DNA of 37,932 bases from Butyrivibrio sp. AE2015 (GCF_000420825.1 NZ_ATVR01000034.1:1-37932); one strand, 5' to 3'. Numbered from the stretch's first letter, positions 15,702 to 23,521 are shown. The notes: generated from the sequence alone by a model not told the origin. A program made the numbers and translations.

Positions 15702-16118
15702 ATGGATAGAGTAAGTGGCAGGTTGATCGTGTATTTTGAAGACCCATTCTGGGTGGGCATATTCGAGAGGGTTATCGATAAAAAATTATCAGCAGCTAAA
15801 GTGACTTTTGGTGCTGAACCTAAGGATATAGAGGTGCTGGAACTTATTAATCGGAACTATTATCATCTGCATTTTAGTCCGGAGATTGAAACGACCGTAA
15901 AGGAAACTAAGAAGAATCCCAAGAGAGCGCAGCGTGATGCGAAAAAGCAGACACTAGAGACTGGCATAGGTACAAAATCGCAACAAGCTCTCAAGTTACA
16001 ACAGGAGCAGAATAAACTGGAACGGAAATGCAGAAGCCGCGAACAAAAAGAAGCTGAGAATCAGCGTTTGTTTGAACTAAAACAGGAAAAGAAAAGAGAA
16101 AAGCATAAAGGGCATTGA
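15702..16118 (+). CDS. yjdF: YjdF family protein (DUF2992)
   Basis: 138 residues. SGRLIVYFEDPFWVGIFERV, then KVTFGAEPKDIEVLELIN, is the YjdF/DUF2992 signature. The C-terminal 65 residues are a highly charged Lys/Glu/Gln coiled-coil-like tail (KKNPKRAQRDAKK onward), also normal for the family. The function is unknown; in other Firmicutes yjdF often follows an azaaromatic-sensing riboswitch. The 80-base leader here has a small hairpin, but I cannot identify that riboswitch in it. Only a weak ribosome binding site (GAGAGATGA) precedes the ATG. Confidence 0.85.
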   Translation: MDRVSGRLIVYFEDPFWVGIFERVIDKKLSAAKVTFGAEPKDIEVLELINRNYYHLHFSPEIETTVKETKKNPKRAQRDAKKQTLETGIGTKSQQALKLQQEQNKLERKCRSREQKEAENQRLFELKQEKKREKHKGH

Positions 16119-16131
16119 ATTTCATTAAGAG

Positions 16132-16434
16132 ATGAATTACGTATTCAGAAAAACCGGTGTGAAAATGCGAATCTATGCAGCAGGCATCGGTGAATACACC
16201 GAGATTCTTGCTGATTTTCCTGACAATATGAAAAAAGACATCGTTAATGCCGGAGAATGTAAAAAATTAAACGGATTGAAATGTTCTCCGACATGTACCG
16301 GCGGATATTCATTCCAGATGGATGGAGCCTCTTATAAGAAATGCAAGAATATGGCTTTTTTTCATACTCTAGAGGAACGAAATTTTTCAGCCATCAGAAA
16401 AATAGTTGAAGCAGAAATCAATCATGTTGATTGA
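16132..16434 (+). CDS. Small cysteine-bearing hypothetical protein
   Basis: 100 residues. It has the pattern NYVFRKTGVKMRIYA, GECKKLNGLKCSPTCTGGYSF and YKKCKNMAFF, with four cysteines that could bind a metal. I recall similar short unnamed proteins in Lachnospiraceae, but cannot assign a family or function. A stop codon directly upstream fixes the frame. The ribosome binding site is poor (TAAGAG). It lies 13 bases after yjdF, so it may be translated from the same transcript. Confidence 0.55.
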   Translation: MNYVFRKTGVKMRIYAAGIGEYTEILADFPDNMKKDIVNAGECKKLNGLKCSPTCTGGYSFQMDGASYKKCKNMAFFHTLEERNFSAIRKIVEAEINHVD

Positions 16435-16454
16435 ACATATGAGAGCAAATTAAT

Positions 16455-16487
16455 AGAAAGATTATATAGAGGTTGAAAAATTAGTAA
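16455..16487 (+). pseudogene. Short scrap of a GNAT gene in the kinase leader
   Basis: AGAAAGATTATATAGAGG followed by TTGAAAAATTAGTAA aligns with the codons for KKDYREVENLV in the GNAT gene at 18103 and in the remnant at 4566, with small indels. The reading frame is lost. It abuts the ATG at 16488 and now forms the 5' leader of the kinase-like gene. The match is short, so chance is not fully excluded. Confidence 0.45.
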
Positions 16488-17198
16488 ATGACTTTTGATG
16501 GTTCTCAAATAATTATTGGTAAAGGTGCCCAGGCAGAGGTTTTTTTGTATTATGGTTTTGCTTACAAGGTTTATAAGCAATCCTATCCTGCTGAATGGAT
16601 TGCTTTTGAAAAACAACAGCAGCAGGCCGTGAATAGGGCTGGCATTTGTCAGGTAAAATATTACGACACAGATGATCCACATATAATCAAGATGGATTTG
16701 GTTGAAGGCGAGCCGTTGGAAAAATCTGTTAAAAATGCTCCGGAGCAGGGCTTTATGCTTTTAGCAAAAGCCTTCCGCTTTGTACACGAAGCAGATATCA
16801 GCAATACAACAATTCTTCCTCTTAGCGTTACGGCAGACCACATGCTTTCTGGCGAAGAAAGATCACAAGCGCTTTCTGTAATTGAATACCTGTCTAAAAA
16901 ATACAAAAGCTGCATCTGTCATCTTGATATGCATTTCTTGAATATCATGATTCCAAATAACACCGAGCTTGTCGCAGATAAAAACAATTTCATAATTATA
17001 GATTGGATGAACACAAGAGTTGCTCCTCCGGTTTTCGACTACGCCCGAACCTATGCGCTTTTCAATGAGTTTGTAAAAGAAGCACTGGGGTTCTACAAAA
17101 ACGCAGTCTGGCCAGATATTCATGCGCTTGGGATTTCAGAAGAAGATTTTTTTGAAGCTGTAAAGGTATGTACACTGCTACGCAGTAATGGATTTTAG
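16488..17198 (+). CDS. Aminoglycoside phosphotransferase-like kinase
   Basis: 236 residues. A glycine-rich GKGAQAEVFLY starts the fold, with the anchoring Lys in AYKVYK. The catalytic loop is ICHLDMHFLNIMI (HxDxxxxN) and the metal-binding Asp is IIIDWMNTR, followed by PPVFDYARTYAL, which is typical of APH/choline-kinase-like proteins. The likely reaction is phosphorylation of a small hydroxyl compound; resistance is possible but unproven. The end (VKVCTLLRSNGF) is abrupt, so the last helix may be truncated. No clear ribosome binding site: the leader is a GNAT scrap. Confidence 0.75.
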   Translation: MTFDGSQIIIGKGAQAEVFLYYGFAYKVYKQSYPAEWIAFEKQQQQAVNRAGICQVKYYDTDDPHIIKMDLVEGEPLEKSVKNAPEQGFMLLAKAFRFVHEADISNTTILPLSVTADHMLSGEERSQALSVIEYLSKKYKSCICHLDMHFLNIMIPNNTELVADKNNFIIIDWMNTRVAPPVFDYARTYALFNEFVKEALGFYKNAVWPDIHALGISEEDFFEAVKVCTLLRSNGF

Positions 17199-17223
17199 CA
17201 ATCATGGATCAATAGAGCAAATC

Positions 17224-17266
17224 CGTGTAAAAAGCAAAATAATTAGTGTAATTCATGTTTTATTTA
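17224..17266 (+). repeat. AGTGTAAAA stem-loop family (member 3, degenerate)
   Basis: CGTGTAAAAAG on the left, AATTA-GTG-TAATT as inner stem and loop (17241-17253), and GTTTTATTT on the right match the layout of the other elements, though the outer stem is poorly paired. It separates the kinase gene from the EFR1 gene. Confidence 0.5.
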
Positions 17267-17275
17267 CTCCAAAGG

Positions 17276-17290
17276 GTATAGTTACTATAC
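17276..17290 (+). promoter_or_regulatory. GTATAGTTACTATAC operator-like palindrome
   Basis: A perfect 15-base dyad 31 bases before the EFR1-type gene. It fits GTATA-N5-TATAC, the site reported for the quinone-sensing HxlR-family regulator QsrR. A near-identical copy (GTATAGTTACTATAA) lies at 29200. No HxlR gene is in the window. Confidence 0.6.
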
Positions 17291-17321
17291 AGTTTATGTT
17301 TACACATTTGGAGGATATTGA

Positions 17322-18068
17322 ATGAAAACTTTGTATTTCAGCTCAACTGGAAATTGCTTGTATGTGGCCAAGTGCTTGGGAGGAGAGTGTTTATCTATTC
17401 CCAAGCTGATCAAACAGGGAACCTATGAGATAAAAGATGATGTTGTAGGTATAGTATTTCCGGTTTACGGGCTTTGCATACCACCATATATTGAGGAGTT
17501 TTTGCAGAAACTGAAGGTGGAGTGCAACTATCTTTTCGCCATAGCAACTTACGGATGTTTTGCTGGATCTGTTTGCAACGAGGTAAACAAGATTACTCTG
17601 GCAAACGGAAGAAAATTTGACTATGTTAATTCAATTCAAATGGCGGAGAATTGCATTACCTTTGCCGATATGGAAAAACAGGAAGGCGATAATAAAAAGC
17701 AGCAGGGTGTAATTGACCAGATAATGGGTGATATAGTTGAAAAGAAAAGGTACGTTAAAAGAAATTCGCTTTTCAGCAAACTAATTACGCGTGATCACAA
17801 GAAAAAATATGAGTTTCCTACAGGAATTGGTATTACAGAAGAAGTTACCGTGAACGATGCGTGCACGGGATGTGGCACATGTTCAAGACTTTGCCCAATG
17901 GGAAATATACATATTGAAAATGGTCGCCCACTCTTTTCAAAGAATTGTATAAGCTGCGGAGCTTGTATTCAGAACTGCCCTAAGAATGCTATCCACCATA
18001 ATAGAGAGAAGAGTTCCGCCAGATATAGGAATCCACATATAGAAATTGGTGAGCTTTTAATTTCTTAA
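17322..18068 (+). CDS. EFR1-type flavodoxin/ferredoxin fusion
   Basis: 248 residues. The N-terminal half is a flavodoxin fold with the FMN phosphate loop YFSSTGNCLYVA at residues 4-15 and GIVFPVYGLCIPPYIEEFL. The C-terminal part has two 4Fe-4S motifs, CTGCGTCSRLCP (about 187-198) and CISCGACIQNCP (about 213-224). This is the layout of EFR1 family ferredoxins. It probably carries electrons for a redox or stress reaction; the partner is unknown. GGAGGA precedes the start. The dyad at 17276 suggests control by a redox-responsive HxlR regulator. Confidence 0.85.
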   Translation: MKTLYFSSTGNCLYVAKCLGGECLSIPKLIKQGTYEIKDDVVGIVFPVYGLCIPPYIEEFLQKLKVECNYLFAIATYGCFAGSVCNEVNKITLANGRKFDYVNSIQMAENCITFADMEKQEGDNKKQQGVIDQIMGDIVEKKRYVKRNSLFSKLITRDHKKKYEFPTGIGITEEVTVNDACTGCGTCSRLCPMGNIHIENGRPLFSKNCISCGACIQNCPKNAIHHNREKSSARYRNPHIEIGELLIS

Positions 18069-18102
18069 TATGGTTGGCTGTTGAAATGAAGGAGAAAAAG
18101 AA

Positions 18103-18729
18103 ATGATGAGTAATTACACAATTAGATTAGAAGAAAAGAAAGATTATAGAGAAGTTGAAAATTTAGTAAGAGAGTCATTTTGGAACGTTTATCGTCCTGG
18201 ATGCAGTGAACACTATGTAATTCATGTGCTCAGAGATGATCCAGCATTTATTCCTGAACTTGACTTTGTTATGGAGCAGGATGGGAAACTGATCGGACAG
18301 AACATGTTCATGAAAACTGTCATTGAGGCTGATGATGGAAGGACTATTGATGTGCTTACCATGGGTCCTATTGGAATTACACCTGAACTTAAGAGAAAAG
18401 GCTATGGAAAGGCAATTCTTGATTATTCTCTTGAAAAGGCTGCAGAGATGGGATTTGGAGCAGTTCTTTTTGAGGGAAATATCGGATTCTACAGCCACTG
18501 CGGATTTGACTATGCAAGCAAGTTTGGAATCAGATACCATGATCTTCCGGAGGGCGCAGATGCATCATTTTTCCTGTGCAGAGAGCTGATCCCGGGATAT
18601 CTTGACGGTATCACGGGAGTGTATCAGACACCTAAGGGATACTATGTCGAAGATGCAGATGTCGAGGAGTTTGACAAGACATTCCCTCCGAAGGAAAAAT
18701 TAAAGCTTCCCGGACAGATTTTTGATTAA
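18103..18729 (+). CDS. GNAT acetyltransferase (YhbS-like)
   Basis: 208 residues, with GAAGGAGAAA upstream of tandem ATGs. TIRLEEKKDYREVENLVRESF is followed by the YhbS-like core MGPIGITPELKRKGYGKAIL and then FEGNIGFYSHCGF. The C-terminal extension 'GVYQTPKGYYVEDADVEEFD' is typical of the subgroup. It is intact. Two decayed relatives of its 5' part lie at 4558 and 16455. The next GNAT gene starts 16 bases after its stop, implying a shared transcript. Confidence 0.88.
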   Translation: MMSNYTIRLEEKKDYREVENLVRESFWNVYRPGCSEHYVIHVLRDDPAFIPELDFVMEQDGKLIGQNMFMKTVIEADDGRTIDVLTMGPIGITPELKRKGYGKAILDYSLEKAAEMGFGAVLFEGNIGFYSHCGFDYASKFGIRYHDLPEGADASFFLCRELIPGYLDGITGVYQTPKGYYVEDADVEEFDKTFPPKEKLKLPGQIFD

Positions 18730-18745
18730 CAATTGGAGAATTAAG

Positions 18746-19201
18746 ATGGAAACAGATAGAATAAGGATTTATCCTGCCAATAGAGAGCAGATGGAGAACA
18801 GCATCCTGGCAGAAAAGGATGATGAACTTATGAAGGCATATGGTGAAATGCTTGATGGGTGCCTTGCGCATCCAGACCAGTGGGACTGGTATGCTATGTG
18901 GATGATAGAAAAGACAGATGGGACGCACATCGGAGATTTGTGCTTCAAAGGACTTGAGGAAGAAAACCCTGAGATCGGATATGGGATTTTGGAAGAGTTT
19001 CAGGGAAATGGCTATGCGACAGAGGCTGTTAAGCTGGCATTACAATGGGCATTTGACCACCATGGAATTGTTGCTGTGGAGGCTGAAACAGATCCTGACA
19101 ATGTTGCGTCTCAGAAAGTCCTGAAGAAATGTGGATTTGAGCCTAATGGAAAGATCGGAGAAGAGGGGCCGAGATTCACTGTTTACAATAAGCTTGGTTA
19201 A
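18746..19201 (+). CDS. GNAT acetyltransferase (RimJ-like)
   Basis: 151 residues from ATG 18746, which has TTGGAGAA upstream; a TTG 24 bases earlier is less likely. IGYGILEEFQGNGYATEAV is the acetyl-CoA loop and NVASQKVLKKCGFEPNG the closing motif, as in ribosomal-protein-type acetyltransferases. The substrate is unknown. It sits second in a run of three GNAT genes. Confidence 0.85.
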   Translation: METDRIRIYPANREQMENSILAEKDDELMKAYGEMLDGCLAHPDQWDWYAMWMIEKTDGTHIGDLCFKGLEEENPEIGYGILEEFQGNGYATEAVKLALQWAFDHHGIVAVEAETDPDNVASQKVLKKCGFEPNGKIGEEGPRFTVYNKLG

Positions 19202-19303
19202 TATGAAGAGGTGGGGGCAGAATCGCAAGCCTTTTGTTAAGTGGTATCTAAAGAAACAGCAAAAAAGATATCTTCATGATCTGAAAGAAGGAATGACAAT
19301 AAT

Positions 19304-19816
19304 ATGGAAATAATGCTTGCTGACAAACATATCTTCACCTACGATTCACTGAAAGGCTTTCAGCGATATCAGGAAGTGAAGAATGTGTACCGTCTGCATG
19401 AAGGAAAAATGATATTGGTTTACAATCCCTACACAGAGGATTGGGATGCAACACGCCGCCTGCAAAAAGCTGAGGATATTCTCAGTGGGAAATATGTGAC
19501 ATACTGTGCGTTTGAGGAAAACTGTGTGGTTGGCGAGATTATGCTGATCCCCAAGCTAAATAAAGGGCGACTCATCGTAGATAGCTTTCACGTGTCCACG
19601 GATTACCGCCGTCGTGGAATTGGCAGATTCCTGCTTGAAGCTGCCAGACAGGAAGCCCTAAAGAGAGGAGCGCATGCTTTGTATGCATCCTGTTGTTCTT
19701 CTGAGGAAACGATAAATTTCTATTCCGCTATGGGTTTCCGTCTCAGTTCTGACCCAATTTCATCCTATGCGGAAGATGAGCCATATGATCTTCAGATGGA
19801 ATGCATTATTAAGTAA
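19304..19816 (+). CDS. GNAT acetyltransferase
   Basis: 170 residues. The acetyl-CoA loop is DSFHVSTDYRRRGIGRFLL and the closing motif SEETINFYSAMGFRLS. It begins MEIMLADKHIFTYDSLKGF, with GAAGGAATGAC as ribosome binding site. A 36-codon Lys/Arg-rich frame at 19203-19313 leads into it and overlaps its start; that frame is not recognised and may only serve translational coupling. Third of a tandem GNAT run. Confidence 0.83.
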   Translation: MEIMLADKHIFTYDSLKGFQRYQEVKNVYRLHEGKMILVYNPYTEDWDATRRLQKAEDILSGKYVTYCAFEENCVVGEIMLIPKLNKGRLIVDSFHVSTDYRRRGIGRFLLEAARQEALKRGAHALYASCCSSEETINFYSAMGFRLSSDPISSYAEDEPYDLQMECIIK

Positions 19817-19908
19817 GAGCATAAAGTCATGAGAATAGTGGGTGATTTAATTGAAATATCTGTATATCATAATACCTTTAATACTGATCACTATCATATG
19901 TGTCTTAA

Positions 19909-19990
19909 ACTGAAGAAAATGTTTTAGCAGAAGTGATGAACGAACAGAAGGAAATGCGGCGGCTTTGTGCAAGTTGCTTCAAGATAGAAT
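19909..19990 (+). pseudogene. Deletion copy of the hydrolase-tail/NTPase junction
   Basis: ACTGAAGAAAATGTTTTAG then CAGAAGTGATGAACGAACAG matches 11533-11570 (end of the hydrolase tail and start of the NTPase gene). It passes straight into ATGCGGCGGCTTTGTGCAAG, which matches the NTPase 3' end near 11978. Nearly the whole NTPase body (about 400 bases) is missing. A short membrane-peptide-like frame (TTG 19851, KYLYIIIPLILITIICVLN) runs into it. The segment 19817-20023 holds no intact gene. Confidence 0.7.
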
Positions 19991-20023
19991 CGCCGTATAA
20001 GAGCTTAAAAGGAGACAGCATAA

Positions 20024-20926
20024 ATGAGAACTGATATAAAATTCAAGAACTACACAGATGACGAGTATGATGCATTATGTGGTTTTCTCATTGCTTTAAA
20101 TGAGAACGATGATAGCCACATTAACTGGAACTGGGCGAGACTTGAATGGATGATTGAACATCCTGAATTTGATAAGAGCTTAAAGAACTCCATTGGCCTT
20201 TGGACAGTGGATGACAAAATTGTTGGTGCTGCAATTTACGATATGTATTTTGGAGAGGGCTTTTGCGGAGTGCTTCCGGAGTATAAAGATTTATTTTCTT
20301 CGGTTGTTGAATATGCTTATAAAGAACTAAAGGATGACTCAGGGTTTGGACTGGCTATCTGTGACGAGAATACAGATGAAATAAAGATGGCAAAGAGCCT
20401 TGGATTTACACTCTCTGATCAGGATGAGACCATCATGGAAAGGAGTCTTTTTGATTCGCTAGAAGCAAAGCTTCCAGAGGGGATTAAGTTCTTTTCTCCG
20501 GATCCCGTGAAGGATGCTTATGACCTTCAGTGGCTCTTCTGGCTGGGATTTGATCATGGTGATGATAAAGCTGAATTCGAGCGTGAAGAAGAAATCGTTC
20601 CAAGGGTCAGGAAGCATTTTAATAAGGACTTAGGTGTTGCTGCTGTGAATGAAAATGGAGAAATGGTGGCATGCTGTCTGCTATGGTATATGGCAGGTAC
20701 TGACTATGTTTATGTTGAGCCTGTATGTACTATTCCCTCATATAGAGAAAAAGGCGTTGCTAAGGCTGTTATCTTTGAAGCGCTGGGCAGAGCAAAAAAG
20801 CTTGGAGCAAAAAGAGCTTACGTCATTTCCGATATGGAATTCTATGAGAGGCTCGGCTTTAGAAAGAAGTATCATTATTCATTTTGGTTTAAGAAGGATG
20901 GCGAAAAAGATTATGATAAAAATTGA
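20024..20926 (+). CDS. Double GNAT-domain acetyltransferase
   Basis: 300 residues, twice normal GNAT length. The N-terminal half (1-150) has a worn GNAT fold (WTVDDKIVGAAIYDMYFG ... AKSLGFTLSDQ) without a clear acetyl-CoA loop. The C-terminal half carries the active loop PVCTIPSYREKGVAKAVI and FYERLGFRKKYHY. Tandem GNATs of this kind often have one catalytic and one structural domain. AAAAGGAGACAG precedes the start. Its substrate is unknown. Confidence 0.8.
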   Translation: MRTDIKFKNYTDDEYDALCGFLIALNENDDSHINWNWARLEWMIEHPEFDKSLKNSIGLWTVDDKIVGAAIYDMYFGEGFCGVLPEYKDLFSSVVEYAYKELKDDSGFGLAICDENTDEIKMAKSLGFTLSDQDETIMERSLFDSLEAKLPEGIKFFSPDPVKDAYDLQWLFWLGFDHGDDKAEFEREEEIVPRVRKHFNKDLGVAAVNENGEMVACCLLWYMAGTDYVYVEPVCTIPSYREKGVAKAVIFEALGRAKKLGAKRAYVISDMEFYERLGFRKKYHYSFWFKKDGEKDYDKN

Positions 20927-20952
20927 GACTGAAAGACCGGAAAAATTAACGA

Positions 20953-20961
20953 TGCTATAAT
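20953..20961 (+). promoter_or_regulatory. Extended -10 promoter of the second histidine kinase
   Basis: TGCTATAAT gives a perfect TATAAT (20956-20961) with the upstream TG of extended -10 promoters; no good -35 is seen. The same nine bases precede the third kinase gene (32894-32902). Confidence 0.5.
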
Positions 20962-20997
20962 AATTTAGAAATACATAGTATCAAGGGGGGATTAGTT

Positions 20998-22326
20998 ATG
21001 GCTGACCTTTTGTCCAATCCATATACATTGCTGCTATTAGGGGATATAGTAGCTCTTTTTGTGTACTATGCCATGCATATGAGTTTTTACGTGATGCGAG
21101 AATTCTTTAAGAAGCATAGGATTCTCGTATTTATGATATATGCATTAACTGTGCTGTCTTTCTTTTACGCCAATACGCTGGGAGTGATTTATATAAATCT
21201 GATAGCATCATACCTGGCATTCCTCATTCCATTATTCATTTGCTATAAAGTTAATCATATTCGAGGCATAATATATTTCATTTTCTATATTGCTGCCCAG
21301 AGCGCAATTGAAGTAATCATCACGATTTATGTTCAAGGCGTTCAGAGTATGGATATGGTTAAGATAAACTATGACTTTATGACTCCTCAGAGCTATGGAA
21401 TTATCTTGTCTTTGCAGATTATTGTGGTCAGAGTCATCTGTCTTTTCGGAAATAAGGATAAGGATAAGAGGCTTGATAAGGAAATACTTCCATATGTTGT
21501 GCTGCCAATCGCTACTATCATTATTTTGGTTCTTGATGGCAAAAGATATCTTAGAGGAGAGGAATATAACCTTTCCCAATATACTGAACTTATGGTGGTT
21601 CTTGTAGCTATTAACATACTTGTCTTTGGATTTCTTGAAAAACACACAAGACTCATGAAAATGGAGATGGAAGCAAGGCAAAATGAGTTAAAGCTTCAAT
21701 CAGATGCGGTTATTATGGAGATTGCAACCAAAGCCATGAGGGAACGACTTGCTATTTCTGAGAGCATCATGCAGCAGGACAGAGCCATGCGTCATGACAG
21801 AAGACATTTTGAGGCTCTTCTTCAAACACTTTTACAGGATGGAAAGACGCAGGAAGCCCTGGATTGTCTTAATGAGAGGCTCAAACAGGAACCCCACTCT
21901 GTAAAAAGATATTGCGAGAATACTACACTTAATGCGGCAATCACACATTACCTGTCTATGGCCGAAAAAGAGAATATAAAGGTAAATATATCTGCTAATA
22001 TCCCTGCAAATCTGAATGTGGATGAGATGCAGCTTGCCATAGTGATCAGTAATCTTATAGAGAATGCTATCCATGCTTGCGAAAAAGTTCCTGAGAGTGA
22101 GAGACGGATTGACATCACGGCAAGGTATAAAAGTCAGCTTCTGTTTGAAATCACGAACTCATGCGCTGAGGAAGTAAAGCTGGATGAGGAAGGACATCCG
22201 TTTAATACTGAGGAAGAGCATGGAATAGGAACTAGAAGTGTTCTTAACTTTATAAATCAGACAGATAGCGAGATTAGATATATAGCAGAAGAGAAGACTT
22301 TTAAGGTCAGGATGCTGATAAATTAA
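20998..22326 (+). CDS. GHKL sensor histidine kinase
   Basis: 442 residues. Six or so membrane segments fill residues 1-215, followed by a coiled linker (216-260). The H-box is QDRAMRHDRRHFEALLQ with the probable phospho-histidine at His266. The N-box is SNLIENAIHACEKVP (about 351-365) and the G-box EEHGIGTRSVLNF (about 407-419). The layout resembles AgrC/LytS-type kinases that answer through LytTR regulators, but none is encoded nearby. AGGGGGGA provides a strong ribosome binding site. It is the intact twin of the interrupted kinase at 14195. Confidence 0.87.
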   Translation: MADLLSNPYTLLLLGDIVALFVYYAMHMSFYVMREFFKKHRILVFMIYALTVLSFFYANTLGVIYINLIASYLAFLIPLFICYKVNHIRGIIYFIFYIAAQSAIEVIITIYVQGVQSMDMVKINYDFMTPQSYGIILSLQIIVVRVICLFGNKDKDKRLDKEILPYVVLPIATIIILVLDGKRYLRGEEYNLSQYTELMVVLVAINILVFGFLEKHTRLMKMEMEARQNELKLQSDAVIMEIATKAMRERLAISESIMQQDRAMRHDRRHFEALLQTLLQDGKTQEALDCLNERLKQEPHSVKRYCENTTLNAAITHYLSMAEKENIKVNISANIPANLNVDEMQLAIVISNLIENAIHACEKVPESERRIDITARYKSQLLFEITNSCAEEVKLDEEGHPFNTEEEHGIGTRSVLNFINQTDSEIRYIAEEKTFKVRMLIN

Positions 22327-22337
22327 AGAATAAGTGT

Positions 22338-22378
22338 AAAACAGACCTAAATCAGTGAAACTGGGGGGCTGTTTTATT
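22338..22378 (+). terminator. Terminator of the AGTGTAAAA stem-loop family (member 4)
   Basis: AAAACAG (22338-22344) pairs with CTGTTTT (22370-22376), extended by CC/GG with a bulge, then ATTTTG. The left flank is AAGTGTAAAA and the loop contains CAGTGAAA. It ends the second histidine kinase gene. Confidence 0.7.
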
Positions 22379-22435
22379 TTGCTGTAAATTATTGTTGGAT
22401 TTCGTATTTGATATGTGGTAGATAGAGAGGAAAAA

Positions 22436-23224
22436 ATGGAAAAGAAAATTAAAAAGTACGTAGTTTTAAGCTATCTTGTGTTTTGGTGTATGGTTCTCGG
22501 AATATGTGGAACAGCAAGTATGGTATTTCACTGTCCGCCCGTAGTAATGCGCATATTGTCCAATGTATGTGCCTGGTCACCGACCATAGTGCTCCTTAAG
22601 GGATTTAGGTATTTTTGTCCCGGAGTGACCATTACAGGGTTCTATAAAAAGGCTTTTGGCGTGAGAATGTCATTGCTGTCGTTATTTGCATCTGCGGTTA
22701 TTACCATAGCAGCAACTGTGATCACTGTTTTTGTGCTGTCCCTGATCCAGGGCAGAGCCTTTGGAACATATTGGAGTCTTGGAGTATATCCATTTTGGGC
22801 ATCTTTTTTATTCTCGATCACAACGGGACCGACAGGAGAAGAATCAGGCTGGAGAGGGTATCTTCGCCCATACCTTAATGCAAAATACAGTTTTTTCCGA
22901 GCGTCAGTGATACAGGGTGTTATATGGGCATTCTGGCATACCATACTGTGGTTTGTTGATTCAGATTATATGGGGATTCAGATGATACCCTATGTTCTGT
23001 CCAACGTCATCGTAATGACGGGGCTCTGCTTTATCATGAACTATTTCATGGAAAAGAATGACAACCTTATCTATGGCATAGTGATACACTTTTGCTTTAA
23101 TTTCCTATATTGTTTCTTGCAGGTTGATATATGGTTTTATGTTATTCTGTCGGCAGTTTATATTGTGATAATTGCGCTGATATATTGGAAAAACAAAAAA
23201 CGAGAGCAATCAGAAAAATTATAA
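22436..23224 (+). CDS. CPBP family intramembrane glutamic protease
   Basis: 262 residues with about eight membrane segments. The three family motifs are present: GPTGEESGWRGYLRP (EExxxR, about 137-151), FWHTILW (FxxxH), and HFCFNF. These are the catalytic Glu, Arg and His positions of the CPBP (Abi) proteases, related to CAAX prenyl protease 2. Bacterial members are linked to bacteriocin maturation or immunity, but the substrate here is unknown. The start, ATG 22436, follows GAGAGGAAAA. Confidence 0.88.
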   Translation: MEKKIKKYVVLSYLVFWCMVLGICGTASMVFHCPPVVMRILSNVCAWSPTIVLLKGFRYFCPGVTITGFYKKAFGVRMSLLSLFASAVITIAATVITVFVLSLIQGRAFGTYWSLGVYPFWASFLFSITTGPTGEESGWRGYLRPYLNAKYSFFRASVIQGVIWAFWHTILWFVDSDYMGIQMIPYVLSNVIVMTGLCFIMNYFMEKNDNLIYGIVIHFCFNFLYCFLQVDIWFYVILSAVYIVIIALIYWKNKKREQSEKL

Positions 23225-23244
23225 AAAGAAAAGATAAAAAAAGC

Positions 23245-23273
23245 TTGTAATCTTGATGTTACTTTGCTAATAT
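23245..23273 (+). promoter_or_regulatory. Promoter of the purine operon
   Basis: TTGTAA (23245-23250), 17 bases, TAATAT (23268-23273) with an extended TGC just before it. The predicted start near 23280 lies a few bases before the riboswitch aptamer. Confidence 0.5.
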
Positions 23274-23287
23274 AAGCGGGTATTTTA

Positions 23288-23354
23288 TCGATATAGGTCA
23301 AATGATATGGATTTGATGTTTCTACCCGGTTACCGTAAATTACCGGACTATCGA
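23288..23354 (+). promoter_or_regulatory. Purine riboswitch, guanine class
   Basis: P1 is TCGATA/TATCGA (23288-23293 and 23349-23354). P2 is CAAAT-GATATGG-ATTTG with the invariant loop. The joining segment reads TTTCTACC, and P3 is CCGGT/ACCGG around a loop containing ACCGTAAA. These are the hallmarks of the purine aptamer. The specificity base in GGACTATC is C (23348, equivalent to C74), predicting guanine or hypoxanthine rather than adenine. TTTCTAC (23319-23325) can alternatively pair with GTAGAAA (23418-23424) in the terminator, so ligand binding should favour termination. Confidence 0.9.
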
Positions 23355-23413
23355 GTGTTTGATGTATATACAACAGTTTTATACTATTAATTGTTAATGA
23401 TATCAAATCAGAT

Positions 23414-23447
23414 AGGCGTAGAAACTCGGATTCTACGCCTTTTTATT
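23414..23447 (+). terminator. Riboswitch-controlled intrinsic terminator
   Basis: AGGCGTAGAA (23414-23423) pairs exactly with TTCTACGCCT (23431-23440), followed by TTTTA and TTTTG. It lies between the guanine aptamer and the first gene of the purine transport operon, as the expression platform. Confidence 0.85.
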
Positions 23448-23521
23448 TTGCTTCAAAGAAAAGCATAGAAAATCCATCCCTACAAATGACCTGTGATCGG
23501 TTAAAAAAATGGGAGGAAGAC

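Noticed and set aside
19203..19313. 36-codon Lys/Arg-rich frame between two GNAT genes
   Set aside because: No ribosome binding site and no recognisable family; kept only as a note with the following gene.
14195..22326. An agr-type quorum system (AgrB/AgrD) with the GHKL kinases
   Set aside because: No AgrB-like protease or AgrD-like peptide lies next to either kinase; the CPBP protease at 22436 is a different family and behind its own terminator.
1..23224. Integron-like cassette array explaining the many small GNAT genes
   Set aside because: No integrase gene and no regularly spaced attC-like sites; the AGTGTAAAA stem-loops act as terminators and do not flank each gene.
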